From assembly GCA_002427885.1 (NCBI GenBank), contig DIZI01000013.1, forward strand, positions 1-18,939: DNA of 18,939 nucleotides, read 5' to 3'. Shown piece after piece: positions 5,284 to 13,013 of the stretch. The DNA is from Paludibacter sp. UBA6032 (GTDB lineage: Bacteria; Bacteroidota; Bacteroidia; Bacteroidales; Paludibacteraceae). The first letter of the stretch is position 1. Every line of letters starts with the position of its first letter. The position numbers and the translations under genes are program-made. The notes beneath the pieces were generated by a model. It was not told the DNA's origin. It was given only the letters and a program-made list of their open reading frames with translations, and made no database searches.

Positions 5284-6144
5284 ATGAAACTAAAAAAAAG
5301 ATCCAAACGTCTGTTAATCATATTACTCTCAGTAGTTTTATTACTCACTTATGCTTCTCTGGAAACAAGATGGGTTAAAACTACCAACATCATTATTGCA
5401 TCAAAAGATATTCCAACATCTTTTGATGCTAAACGAATTGTATTTGTATCTGATATACATCATGGTGCAGCATTGTCAATAGAACGCGTTCAAAAACTTG
5501 TGAAACGAATCAATGATTTACACCCTGATATCATAATACTTGGAGGTGATTATGTTTCACGCGAAGCAAAATACATAAAACCTTTATTCGACGAATTGCG
5601 GAATCTGAAAAGCAAGTATGGAATTTATGGAGTTTTAGGCAATCACGACTATTTTGTAAACGGCGATTTGACAAAAAAAATGATGGAACGAAATGGAATC
5701 AAACTATGCGATAACAAGTCATATTGGTTAAGGATAAATGGTGATAGTATAAAAATAGGTGGAGTGGATGATCCGGATGGAAGTAAACCGATATTAGACA
5801 GTACTGTTTACGATGTACAGCCTAAGAATTTTTGTATTTTGATTTCCCACAGACCTGATTTTATAAAAGAGATAAACGATGGTCTAGTCGACTTAACTCT
5901 TTCGGGTCATACACATGGAGGTCAGGTTACATTCTTTGGATTATGGGCTCCAATTTTACCGGATGAAAATGGATTATGGGCCTATTTATCGTTTTCAAGT
6001 AAAGAACAAAAATACCGCTATGGACTTATTCATTCTACTTCAACAATGCAATCGTATATTACTTCGGGAATTGGTACACGCTTTCCGAATTTCCGCTTTT
6101 TTTGTCGTCCCGAAGTTGTTGTACTTGAATTAAAGAGAAAGTGA
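5284..6144 (+). CDS. Membrane-anchored calcineurin-like metallophosphoesterase
   Basis: The 286-residue protein has one N-terminal membrane helix (about residues 8-25) after a very basic start, so the catalytic domain should face the periplasm. All the dinuclear-metal motifs of the metallophosphoesterase family are present: SDIHHG (Asp57, His59), GGDY (Asp89), GNHD (Asn120, His121), SHRPD (His189) and GHTHGG (His209, His211). Length and layout resemble the YkuE/YaeI subgroup, some members of which act on lipid-linked phosphates; the substrate here is not known. It is a single gene with its own promoter, after the repeat mosaic. Confidence 0.88.
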   Translation: MKLKKRSKRLLIILLSVVLLLTYASLETRWVKTTNIIIASKDIPTSFDAKRIVFVSDIHHGAALSIERVQKLVKRINDLHPDIIILGGDYVSREAKYIKPLFDELRNLKSKYGIYGVLGNHDYFVNGDLTKKMMERNGIKLCDNKSYWLRINGDSIKIGGVDDPDGSKPILDSTVYDVQPKNFCILISHRPDFIKEINDGLVDLTLSGHTHGGQVTFFGLWAPILPDENGLWAYLSFSSKEQKYRYGLIHSTSTMQSYITSGIGTRFPNFRFFCRPEVVVLELKRK

Positions 6145-6262
6145 AATTATACTATATTTTGCAGTTCTGAAAAAATAATCAGTATAAGACACTGACAAGC
6201 CAGGATAGTCTTTAAAATTCAAAACTATAAATAATAAATCAATAAATATTTATATTTAAAAC

Positions 6263-6446
6263 CCATTTTACAGGAGACATTTTATTCTTTTGATTGTATT
6301 GATTCCTGAGGCAATTGCAAGAGAGAAGCAATTAAAAATTGAAAAAGAGAATGGAAAACTGCATTTGTTGACAAGCAAAATGCAAATTGGGAAAACCGGC
6401 TGATTCGATTGATGTAAATAAAGAGCTTATAGGGTTGTTAAAGTAG
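6263..6446 (+). pseudogene. Possible remnant of a coding sequence
   Basis: One frame without a start codon reads HFILLIVLIPEAIAREK (from 6278) and then a charged, coiled-coil-like EKENGKLHLLTSKMQ to a stop at 6401-6403. A second frame after it reads DSIDVNKELIGLLK to a stop at 6444-6446. A hydrophobic segment followed by a coiled coil recalls the linker of membrane sensor proteins, but the match is weak. It is the only coding-like part of the 6145-6615 gap, and it may be chance. Confidence 0.25.
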
Positions 6447-6458
6447 TACTATAAGGGG

Positions 6459-6480
6459 ATTGCGGATCAAAGTCCGCAAT
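6459..6480. repeat. ATTGCGGA/TCCGCAAT palindrome
   Basis: ATTGCGGA (6459-6466) pairs perfectly with TCCGCAAT (6473-6480) around TCAAAG. It resembles the stems of the other palindromes (GCGGATT at 3486-3492) but has a 6-nt loop instead of TGT. It is probably another dispersed element. Confidence 0.45.
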
Positions 6481-6545
6481 GACAGTTGAGGTGCAGTTTT
6501 CAAGTTTGTTCAGTTCCCGACACGGTAGCAGAAAATTTAGAATAA

Positions 6546-6577
6546 AAAAGACTGTTCATTAACCTGAACAGTCTTTT
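6546..6577. terminator. Bidirectional intrinsic terminator
   Basis: GACTGTTCA (6550-6558) pairs with TGAACAGTC (6565-6573) around TTAACC. An A-run on the left and a T-run on the right make it work in both directions. It lies 39 nt past the stop of the minus-strand M13 peptidase gene and can also stop rightward transcripts. Confidence 0.8.
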
Positions 6578-6615
6578 ATATTTTCCTTCAATATTAAATC
6601 ATTAGATCATATCAA

Positions 6616-8667
6616 TTACCAAATCTTTACTCTCAGGCTGTCGGGACGCCACATTTTATCACCTTGCTTAACGCCAAAAGCAGCATAAAATTCGGGCATA
6701 TTGGATAAAGGACCAATCACTCTCCATTTTGCCGGAGAATGTACATCGCTTTTCACCTGATTAGCTGTGGCTTCGGGGCGTGAGTTAAGCATCCATGCCG
6801 ATGCATAACCGAGGAAGAAACGCTGATCGGGATTTAATCCTGCAATTATTTCGTGGGTTTTGTACTGTTTTGTTTTTTTGAATGCTTCGTATCCCATAAC
6901 TATTCCGCCCAAATCGGCAATATTCTCTCCCTGTGTCTGTTCTCCATTGATGTGCAGGCTATCGACAGCTACATAACCGTTGAATTGCTGTACAATCATT
7001 TTGGTTTTTTGATTAAACCGGATGCTGTCTTCTTTTGTCCACCAGTTACTCAAATTTCCGGAAGCATCGTATTTACAACCCTGATCATCGAAGCCATGTG
7101 TAATTTCATGGCCAATGGTACTGCCACCAATAATGGCGTACAATATTGCGTCGTCGGCCATACGGCTTTCGTAACCGGGAACCATAATGTTACAGCCGGG
7201 AATGACAATTTCGTTATTCGATGGATTATAATACGCATTGTATGTTTGAGGTTCCATTCCCCATTCCAGGCGGTCGACCGGTTTACCGTGTTTATTTATC
7301 ATGTAGTTGAATTCCCATTGGTTGGCACGCATCACATTTTTCAGGTAGGAACTGCGATCGATATGCATGCTGCTGAGATCTTTCCATTTATCGGGATACC
7401 CCATTTTCATAATCACTGCAGAAAGTTTATTCAATGCTTTTTCTTTGGTGGTTTCGCTCATCCAGTCCAATGCTTTAATATGTTGGGCATAAACCTCCCG
7501 GATATTTTTTCCAATTTCCAGCAATTTTTCTTTGGTTCCTTTGGGCAGGTATTCTTTCACATATACCTCACCTATCAATTCTCCCAGTGAACCATTTGTC
7601 TGTCCTACCACACGCTTCCATCTGGGTTTAGGTTCCTTTACACCCCGAAGTGTTGTAGAATAAAAACTAAAATCTTCCATATAAGTTTTATCATCCATAT
7701 ATCCGGACAACCCACTCAACATCTGGAATTTCAGGTAATTCTTCCAGTCATCTATCGTGTATTTTTTCAGATAACCGTTCAAAGCGCTAAGAAATTCGGG
7801 CTGACCTACAACGACGCTATCCACTTTAGAGAGTCCGGCGGTATTCATAAAAACTTTCCAGTCCAGGTTTGGTGTCATTTTATTCAATGCAGCAAATGTC
7901 ATTTTGTGGTAGTTGGCAAAAGGATCACGAGTATCTTCCAACTTACGGGATGTCCTGGCCAGGGAAGTCTCCATTTCCATCAGTTTAATTGCTGCCTGTT
8001 TTGCCTTTGATTCTTCGTAACCCATAATTTTGAACATGTTAGCCACGTGTACTACGAATTTCCCGCGAATGGTTTTAGTCCGGGCATCGGTATCGAAATA
8101 ATAACTGCGTTCAGGCAGGCTTAATCCTCCCTGGTAAATATACACCTGATATTTGCTGCTGTTCTTATCATCCTGGGTAATATAAAAATTAAACAGGGGA
8201 GCATTTGCTACAGTATGAATATAGGCTGATTCTTTTACAATACCGTTTAAATCTTTTATCATATCTATTGCAGCAAGATCATTTTTCAGATCGCTGATGC
8301 CTTTTTCATTCAACCGGGTGCTATCCATACCCGAATAAAAGAAATCACCTATTTTTTGTTTATTGCTTCCCGGTTCAACATCTTTAATGGCTGCTGATGA
8401 TTCGCAAATTTTACGTACCTGCGTATTTATAGTATCCTGTATCAGTTGAAAGATACCGTTGCTTTGTTCACTTGCAGGTATAGGATTTTGTTTGAACCAT
8501 AAGCCGTTAGCATACTGAAAGAAATCATCCCCCGCTTTCGCAGTGGAATCGATATGCGATGCTAGTGCATCAGTTTCTTCTGTTGAATTTTTTGTCTGCT
8601 TGCACGATGTCAGAATTGTGCTCAGAACGAGGCTGCAAATAAAAACATTGAATAGATTTTTTTTCAT
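6616..8667 (-). CDS. M13-family zinc endopeptidase lipoprotein (PepO/neprilysin-like)
   Basis: The frame is open to 8712, but the ATG at 8665-8667 is preferred because it gives a proper lipoprotein signal (MKKNLFNVFICSLVLSTILTSC, lipobox cysteine 22). The protein is then 683 residues, normal for the family. M13_N occupies most of the first two thirds and the catalytic M13 domain the rest. Zinc motif HEITH (His520, Glu521, His524), third ligand in ENIADLGG (Glu581, Asp585), the substrate-binding NAYYNPSNNEIVIPG segment and the C-terminal Trp are all present. It should cleave oligopeptides in the periplasm or at the outer-membrane surface. Being anchored, it may process peptides taken up as nutrients. 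It is monocistronic, followed by a strong terminator. Confidence 0.93.
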   Translation of the reverse strand: MKKNLFNVFICSLVLSTILTSCKQTKNSTEETDALASHIDSTAKAGDDFFQYANGLWFKQNPIPASEQSNGIFQLIQDTINTQVRKICESSAAIKDVEPGSNKQKIGDFFYSGMDSTRLNEKGISDLKNDLAAIDMIKDLNGIVKESAYIHTVANAPLFNFYITQDDKNSSKYQVYIYQGGLSLPERSYYFDTDARTKTIRGKFVVHVANMFKIMGYEESKAKQAAIKLMEMETSLARTSRKLEDTRDPFANYHKMTFAALNKMTPNLDWKVFMNTAGLSKVDSVVVGQPEFLSALNGYLKKYTIDDWKNYLKFQMLSGLSGYMDDKTYMEDFSFYSTTLRGVKEPKPRWKRVVGQTNGSLGELIGEVYVKEYLPKGTKEKLLEIGKNIREVYAQHIKALDWMSETTKEKALNKLSAVIMKMGYPDKWKDLSSMHIDRSSYLKNVMRANQWEFNYMINKHGKPVDRLEWGMEPQTYNAYYNPSNNEIVIPGCNIMVPGYESRMADDAILYAIIGGSTIGHEITHGFDDQGCKYDASGNLSNWWTKEDSIRFNQKTKMIVQQFNGYVAVDSLHINGEQTQGENIADLGGIVMGYEAFKKTKQYKTHEIIAGLNPDQRFFLGYASAWMLNSRPEATANQVKSDVHSPAKWRVIGPLSNMPEFYAAFGVKQGDKMWRPDSLRVKIW

Positions 8668-8965
8668 AAAGATAATTTGCATGATTAAATATATTTGCAT
8701 TAAATGTTTCAAAATTAATGCAATACACCGGGTTAATAAATATATGATTAAATGACAAATCTAAAAGAGTGTAAAAGTAACAATTCTTGTTTATTCTTGT
8801 TTCTTTTGTATTAATTTTTTTTACCATCTTTGAGCTATAAAAAATGAAGATCAAAATTAAGATTTAATAGAAACTGTCATCGGAATTATTATATGTATTT
8901 TTTTGATACTCAAAGTTTATAAATGTCTGACAAACAGGTTCTATATAATTTAAAAATAATTACGA
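8668..8965. promoter_or_regulatory. Divergent intergenic region
   Basis: This AT-rich gap must carry promoters for the M13 peptidase (left) and the serine hydrolase (right). For the right-hand gene, TTTG (8805-8808) and CATCTTTG (8825-8832, one base off TAnnTTTG) are 16 nt apart. I could not pick a convincing box for the left-hand gene. No repeats or small genes are seen. Confidence 0.3.
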
Positions 8966-10369
8966 ATGAAAAAGCAAACAATAGTAATATTATCCTTATT
9001 ATTTTTCATCATCCTGATAGATCAGGCAGGAAATAACTTTTTTGCTGCAAACCCGGCGGATGCTGCCAGTTATACAGCTAAAAAAGATAGTATAGATAAT
9101 GATACGATAACTCAATGTTCGCCTGAAAAACTTGGAATGAAGTCAGCAACACTGAACCGTATCGATTCAGTTGTAAGGGTCGGCATGTTAGCCCGGGCCT
9201 ACCCCGGATGCAGGGTTTTGGTATTGAAAGAAGGTAAATCGGTTTATGACAAGTGTTTTGGAAGCTATACATACGATGGGTTACAAAAAGTGAAACCAAA
9301 CACTATGTATGATCTGGCTTCACTTTCGAAAACTACAGGGACATTATTCGCTATCATGAAACTATATGATAACGGTAAACTTAAACTCACCGATAAGGCA
9401 TCCAATTATCTCACTTTCCTACGGGGAACAGATAAAGAAAATATAACCATAACGGAATTATTGTTTCATGAATCGGGTTTGCCTGCCTATCTCCCATTCT
9501 ACAACCTGGTCATTGAAAAAAATAACACTCCTCCCTTTATCACCACTTCGAATGACTCGACACATACTGTCAGGATGCCGGGTAAAGCAAATAAATACAA
9601 GACGGGCTGGGTTTCAAAAATTCCTTCTAATGAATTTACAATGCAGGTTTCGGATAGTTTTTATTTAAACTACCGCTTCCATCAGGCTGCGATGCAAATG
9701 ATTGCCAATACAGCCCTGAGAAGTAAGACTTATGTTTATAGTTGTGTGAACTTTATTTTGTTGAAAGAAATTGCTGAAACGGTTAGTGGTACAACTATGG
9801 ATGTATTTCTTGATAAGGAATTTTATGCACCGATGAATTTACACAATATAGCTTACCTGCCATTGCGAACACATAAAAAGGAAGATATAACACCAACATT
9901 GCAAAAAGATTACTTGCGTCCCGGTGTATTACAAGGTTTTGTAAACGATCCGGCTGCTGCTTTTTTGGGTGGTGTCTCGGGGAATGCCGGTTTATTTGCT
10001 TCGGCCCGGGATGTTGCAATATTATATCAGATGTTACTGAATAATGGTGAGATGAGAGGGAAACGGTATCTGAGTGTAGAAACATGCAGGCTTTTCACAA
10101 CAACTGTTTCGGCAAGTGGAAGACGTGGACTGGGTTTTGATAAACCGCTTCCAACAAATCTGGTGCACAATCCCTGTTGTCTTTCGGCACCACCGGCAGT
10201 TTATGGTCATACCGGCTATACCGGAACCTGTTGTTGGGTCGATCCGGTTAACGATATGGTCTACGTTTTTTTAAGTAACCGTACATATCCCTACGATGGT
10301 ATAAATAAACTGGCCAGAATGGGTATCCGTACCCAAATACAAGAGTTGATTTATCAATCAATGAAATAA
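8966..10369 (+). CDS. Serine hydrolase of the beta-lactamase/PBP (class C-like) family
   Basis: The 467-residue protein has an N-terminal hydrophobic signal or anchor (residues 4-19) and a Beta-lactamase (PF00144) domain from about residue 55. The nucleophile motif is ASLSK (Ser119, Lys122). The second motif is YSC (Tyr258 to Cys260) where Asn or Asp is usual at the third position. The third motif is HTG (415-417), as in many esterase-like members. Conserved-looking DPAAAFLGGVSGNAGLF lies between. The role is probably periplasmic hydrolysis of peptidoglycan peptides, D-amino-acid peptides or esters; true antibiotic resistance is less likely. Two Cys-Cys pairs (404-405 and 422-423) flank the HTG motif. 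It is divergent from the M13 peptidase. Confidence 0.85.
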   Translation: MKKQTIVILSLLFFIILIDQAGNNFFAANPADAASYTAKKDSIDNDTITQCSPEKLGMKSATLNRIDSVVRVGMLARAYPGCRVLVLKEGKSVYDKCFGSYTYDGLQKVKPNTMYDLASLSKTTGTLFAIMKLYDNGKLKLTDKASNYLTFLRGTDKENITITELLFHESGLPAYLPFYNLVIEKNNTPPFITTSNDSTHTVRMPGKANKYKTGWVSKIPSNEFTMQVSDSFYLNYRFHQAAMQMIANTALRSKTYVYSCVNFILLKEIAETVSGTTMDVFLDKEFYAPMNLHNIAYLPLRTHKKEDITPTLQKDYLRPGVLQGFVNDPAAAFLGGVSGNAGLFASARDVAILYQMLLNNGEMRGKRYLSVETCRLFTTTVSASGRRGLGFDKPLPTNLVHNPCCLSAPPAVYGHTGYTGTCCWVDPVNDMVYVFLSNRTYPYDGINKLARMGIRTQIQELIYQSMK

Positions 10370-10518
10370 TGCCAATCATGAGGAAGATTATTTGATTTAT
10401 ATATTTTATAATTTGTTAGATGAGTATTTACAGGTTATCAAATAATCAGTTTAAATAAATAGTGGATTAAGATCAAAGAAAAAGCATAAGTTACAAATAA
10501 CAGATTAAATTTAAAGCA

Positions 10519-10851
10519 ATGAAAAAAATAATTACGGGATTTCTCGTTGGAATTATCGCCGGGATTTTGGATGTGATACCGATGATAATTCAGGGTTTAA
10601 CATGGGATGCTAATATCTCGGCATTCACTATGTGGATTGTTGTTGGATTTATTACGGCATCCATTGACTTAAAACTGAATGCAATCATTAAAGGAGTTTT
10701 GATTGCATTTTTAGTTCTTTTACCTTCGGCAATTTTGATCGGTTGGAAAGAGTCTTCTTCATTAATTCCAATAAGTTTAATGACTTTAATTCTTGGCAGT
10801 TTAGTGGGTTTTTCAATAGATAAAATTCTAAAATACAAGAAAATAGATTAA
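10519..10851 (+). CDS. Small membrane protein, unknown function
   Basis: The 110-residue protein is almost wholly hydrophobic, with four membrane segments at about residues 5-26, 37-53, 57-77 and 81-99. Short loops contain a DVIPMIIQGLTWDAN segment and a basic C-terminus (KILKYKKID). I have no family name for it. It stands alone, 149 nt after the serine hydrolase, and is closed by a strong terminator. Confidence 0.65.
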   Translation: MKKIITGFLVGIIAGILDVIPMIIQGLTWDANISAFTMWIVVGFITASIDLKLNAIIKGVLIAFLVLLPSAILIGWKESSSLIPISLMTLILGSLVGFSIDKILKYKKID

Positions 10852-10883
10852 AATAAATTGATGTTCATTACACTTTGTAAAAT

Positions 10884-10926
10884 AAAAAAACAGAGAAAGA
10901 TATTAATTATCATTCTCTGTTTTTTT
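10884..10926 (+). terminator. Intrinsic terminator
   Basis: ACAGAGAA and TTCTCTGT form the GC-containing part of a 14-bp stem (10884-10897 with 10913-10926, flanked by A and T runs) with a 15-nt loop and a T-tract. It ends the small membrane protein gene. Two AATTACTGT direct repeats follow at 10934-10951. Confidence 0.8.
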
Positions 10927-11010
10927 TTCAAATAATTACTGTAATTACTGTAATTAAATAAAGTAGATTAAATATGTATAATATCATAAATAAAAATTGA
11001 ATGATAAATG

Positions 11011-11037
11011 TTGTAACAATTACAAATTTTACTTTTA
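11011..11037 (+). promoter_or_regulatory. Near-consensus promoter for the T9SS cargo gene
   Basis: TTG (11011-11013) and TACTTTTA (11030-11037) are 16 nt apart; the second box lacks only the final G of TAnnTTTG. Transcription would start near 11044, giving a leader of about 165 nt that includes the GC-rich block at 11113-11195. Confidence 0.35.
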
Positions 11038-11112
11038 ATTGGCTTTATGAAACAGGGAAAAATAAATCTCTTCAGATCATAGAAAAAAGTGAAAAATATC
11101 TGATAGTTATAT

Positions 11113-11195
11113 AAGGACTTCGATAGTATAAAAACGTGGAGACCGGCAACCATTCCAAAAACGGGGCGATACCGAAAAGCCTTACGAGTAGGAAA
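11113..11195 (+). promoter_or_regulatory. Possible structured leader RNA
   Basis: Within AT-rich flanks, this block is GC-rich and ordered: GGAGACCGGCAACC, then CGGGGCGATACCG, then AAAGCCTTACGAGTAGG. The GGCAACC...GGGGCGA...AAAGCC order recalls c-di-GMP-I (GEMM) riboswitches (GGCAAACC...GGGACGCAAAGCC). However, I could only draw short stems (TTCC with GGGG, CCT with AGG), so no class is assigned. It lies directly upstream of a secreted protein gene. Confidence 0.3.
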
Positions 11196-11208
11196 TAAGT
11201 AAAATAGA

Positions 11209-12135
11209 ATGAATATGAAAAAGACAATACTACTTTTATCAATAGCATTTTCTATACATGCTGTTGCCCAACCGGTTTTACAAAGTTCAAATATACATAC
11301 CGGCACAAATCTTTTAGTATATACGTTGAGCAATGCAAATATCAACAATGTTGCACAGGCAGGGGCAAATATAACCTGGGATCTGAGTACCGCAACTTTA
11401 GGTTCACCAATAGGCGAATTTGATTTCGTGGATATGGCTTCAACGGGTTATGCAATTCAATATCCGACTGCAAATTTCGCATTGAAATTTGTTATAGGTG
11501 GAACTACTAAATATGATGTTTCAGATTTAACAGCAAATGTCCTGGAAGATATAGCTATTAATGTGGGTACTGCCGGTCTTCAAACATTTAGTGATGACCG
11601 AACCACGCTGCCATTTCCTTTCAGTTACGGTGATAATATAGTGGATACCTATCAAAAAAACGGACAATCAGCCACCACAGAAACCCTGCATTATGATGCT
11701 TATGGTACATTAAAGGTCGGAAATATGACTTTTACCAATTTGGTTCGTGTAATGAATAATGATGTTGGAGCCGGCTCGACGCAGGCTATTTGGTGGAATG
11801 CTTATCCAGTTTATCCTGTTTTGTCGGTCAGTAATTCGAGTGTAACATTCTATCAACTCTCAACTTCATCGGGAATTGTACCCGTTAATCAACAATCGCC
11901 TTTTAAAATTTATCCGGGCTCCACAAAAAGAACGTTTATTCTTGAAGGAATAGAAGTAAACCAACCGCTAAACATCGAAGTTTTTAATATGCTTGGCAAG
12001 AATGTATATTTGAGAAACAATTTCAATCTACTGAATTCAAACGCAATAGATCTTTCAAATATTCAAAAAGGAGTTTATATTGTAAGGGTTAATGAGGGTG
12101 ATCAATTTTATAATCAGAAAATTATTGTTCAATAA
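11209..12135 (+). CDS. Secreted protein with T9SS type A sorting domain
   Basis: The 308-residue protein starts with a signal peptide (MNMKKTILLLSIAFSIHAVAQ; a second ATG at 11215 is equally possible). The central region (about residues 22-225) has no family I recognise. It is rich in Thr, Asn, Gly and beta-type sequence. The last 75 or so residues form a T9SS C-terminal sorting domain: FKIYPGSTKRTFILEG, then IEVFNMLGKNVY, then IDLSNIQKGVYIVRV and QFYNQKIIVQ. YPG replaces the more usual YPNP. The protein should be exported by Sec, then moved through the outer membrane and attached or released by T9SS. It has its own terminator and so is a single-gene unit. Confidence 0.85.
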   Translation: MNMKKTILLLSIAFSIHAVAQPVLQSSNIHTGTNLLVYTLSNANINNVAQAGANITWDLSTATLGSPIGEFDFVDMASTGYAIQYPTANFALKFVIGGTTKYDVSDLTANVLEDIAINVGTAGLQTFSDDRTTLPFPFSYGDNIVDTYQKNGQSATTETLHYDAYGTLKVGNMTFTNLVRVMNNDVGAGSTQAIWWNAYPVYPVLSVSNSSVTFYQLSTSSGIVPVNQQSPFKIYPGSTKRTFILEGIEVNQPLNIEVFNMLGKNVYLRNNFNLLNSNAIDLSNIQKGVYIVRVNEGDQFYNQKIIVQ

Positions 12136-12205
12136 TAAATTGAAACAATGAAAGGAAATTGACTTTAAACTTGTTTAACGGAAATACAATTTCAATAACA
12201 AAAAC

Positions 12206-12234
12206 AACTGCTCAAATACGGGCAGTTTTTTTTT
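12206..12234 (+). terminator. Intrinsic terminator
   Basis: AACTGCTC (12206-12213) pairs with GGGCAGTT (12220-12227) around AAATAC (one T-G pair), followed by nine T. It ends the T9SS cargo gene. Confidence 0.8.
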
Positions 12235-12295
12235 ATCTCAAAACTCAGGTTCATACAGTACTTTTAAATTTGTTTACAAATAATTGTCTAAATAG

Positions 12296-12326
12296 TTGTA
12301 AATCTTAAGTGAAATATATATATTTG
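12296..12326 (+). promoter_or_regulatory. Promoter of the T9SS/FISUMP operon
   Basis: TTG (12296-12298) and a perfect TATATTTG (12319-12326) are 20 nt apart, matching the Bacteroidetes -33/-7 pattern. It implies a leader of about 145 nt before the ATG at 12477. The rest of 12136-12476 holds the terminator at 12206 and otherwise plain AT-rich sequence. Confidence 0.6.
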
Positions 12327-12476
12327 TCGGTTGAAAAATTTTACTTAATAAATATCCTGTTTTAAAGCTGTTATTTAATCATATATCAATAAATATAATG
12401 CGGTAAGATATGCTTAAATCAGTTTATTAATTAGGGATACAATCTGAAAAAATTCAATTAATAATAAAATCTAATT

Positions 12477-12995
12477 ATGAAAACGAAAAAAAACGGAGGG
12501 ATTGTCGTTTTTCTTTTTGCCTTTGGTGTTACGGGACTTTATGCGCAAACTTCGCTAAATGTAAAGGAGAAATCTGGTATACAGACATCATTTGTTTTAA
12601 ATGACCTCAATAAACTGGTATTTTCATCAGGAAATATGACAGTAATAAGAAAAGACTTAAACAGCCGTGTCTTTTCATTAATGAACGTGCGTTATTTGAA
12701 TTTTACAGATATAACTTCTCTTGATGAAATTGCAATTCCCGGAAACAGTAATATGTTACTTTACCCAAATCCTGTTGTGTCCCAATTACAAATACGTTAT
12801 GAAACAACAACAGAAGAAAATGTACAAGTGCAAATTATGGATATGCAGGGGAGAATGATATATCTGCAAAACCTGACAAGTCAAACCGGTATAAATTATA
12901 TTAGCATCCCTTGCGAAACCATGCAAAATGGAATCTATCTGTGCAGATTACAGAAAGGAATTAAAATTGAGATCAATAAATTTATAAAACTCTAA
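12477..12995 (+). CDS. Small secreted protein with T9SS type A sorting domain
   Basis: The 172-residue protein has a signal peptide (MKTKKNGGIVVFLFAFGVTGLYAQ). A short beta-rich region follows (about residues 25-85), with VLNDLNKLVFSSGNMTV and VRYLNFTD. Then comes a T9SS sorting domain from LLYPNPVVSQLQI through VQVQIMDMQGRMIY to NGIYLCRLQKGIKIEINKFIKL. Almost the whole mature protein is thus the sorting domain plus a short adapter region. The adapter resembles the N-terminus of the next protein (DTLYIYRSGVVVSQRPVSEIDSITF). The next gene starts 18 nt later, so the two form an operon. The pairing suggests that this protein is a surface anchor or partner for the giant one; that is an inference. 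Confidence 0.8.
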   Translation: MKTKKNGGIVVFLFAFGVTGLYAQTSLNVKEKSGIQTSFVLNDLNKLVFSSGNMTVIRKDLNSRVFSLMNVRYLNFTDITSLDEIAIPGNSNMLLYPNPVVSQLQIRYETTTEENVQVQIMDMQGRMIYLQNLTSQTGINYISIPCETMQNGIYLCRLQKGIKIEINKFIKL

Positions 12996-13013
12996 TACTT
13001 ACGAATAAACAGC

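Noticed and set aside
6853..7590. Plus-strand open frame of 245 codons
   Set aside because: It lies wholly antisense inside the M13 peptidase gene, whose motifs and length are clear. It is rich in Phe, Cys and His, as is usual for shadow frames.
8570..8854. Minus-strand open frame of 94 codons over the M13 start
   Set aside because: It overlaps the lipoprotein signal region in another frame and extends into the promoter region; no recognisable protein.
8966..10369. Antibiotic-resistance beta-lactamase
   Set aside because: The enzyme has HTG in place of KTG and a YSC motif, typical of esterase or peptidase-like relatives, so a resistance call is not supported.
10934..10951. AATTACTGT direct repeats as an operator
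   Set aside because: Only two short AT-rich copies directly behind a terminator; no link to a regulator is seen.
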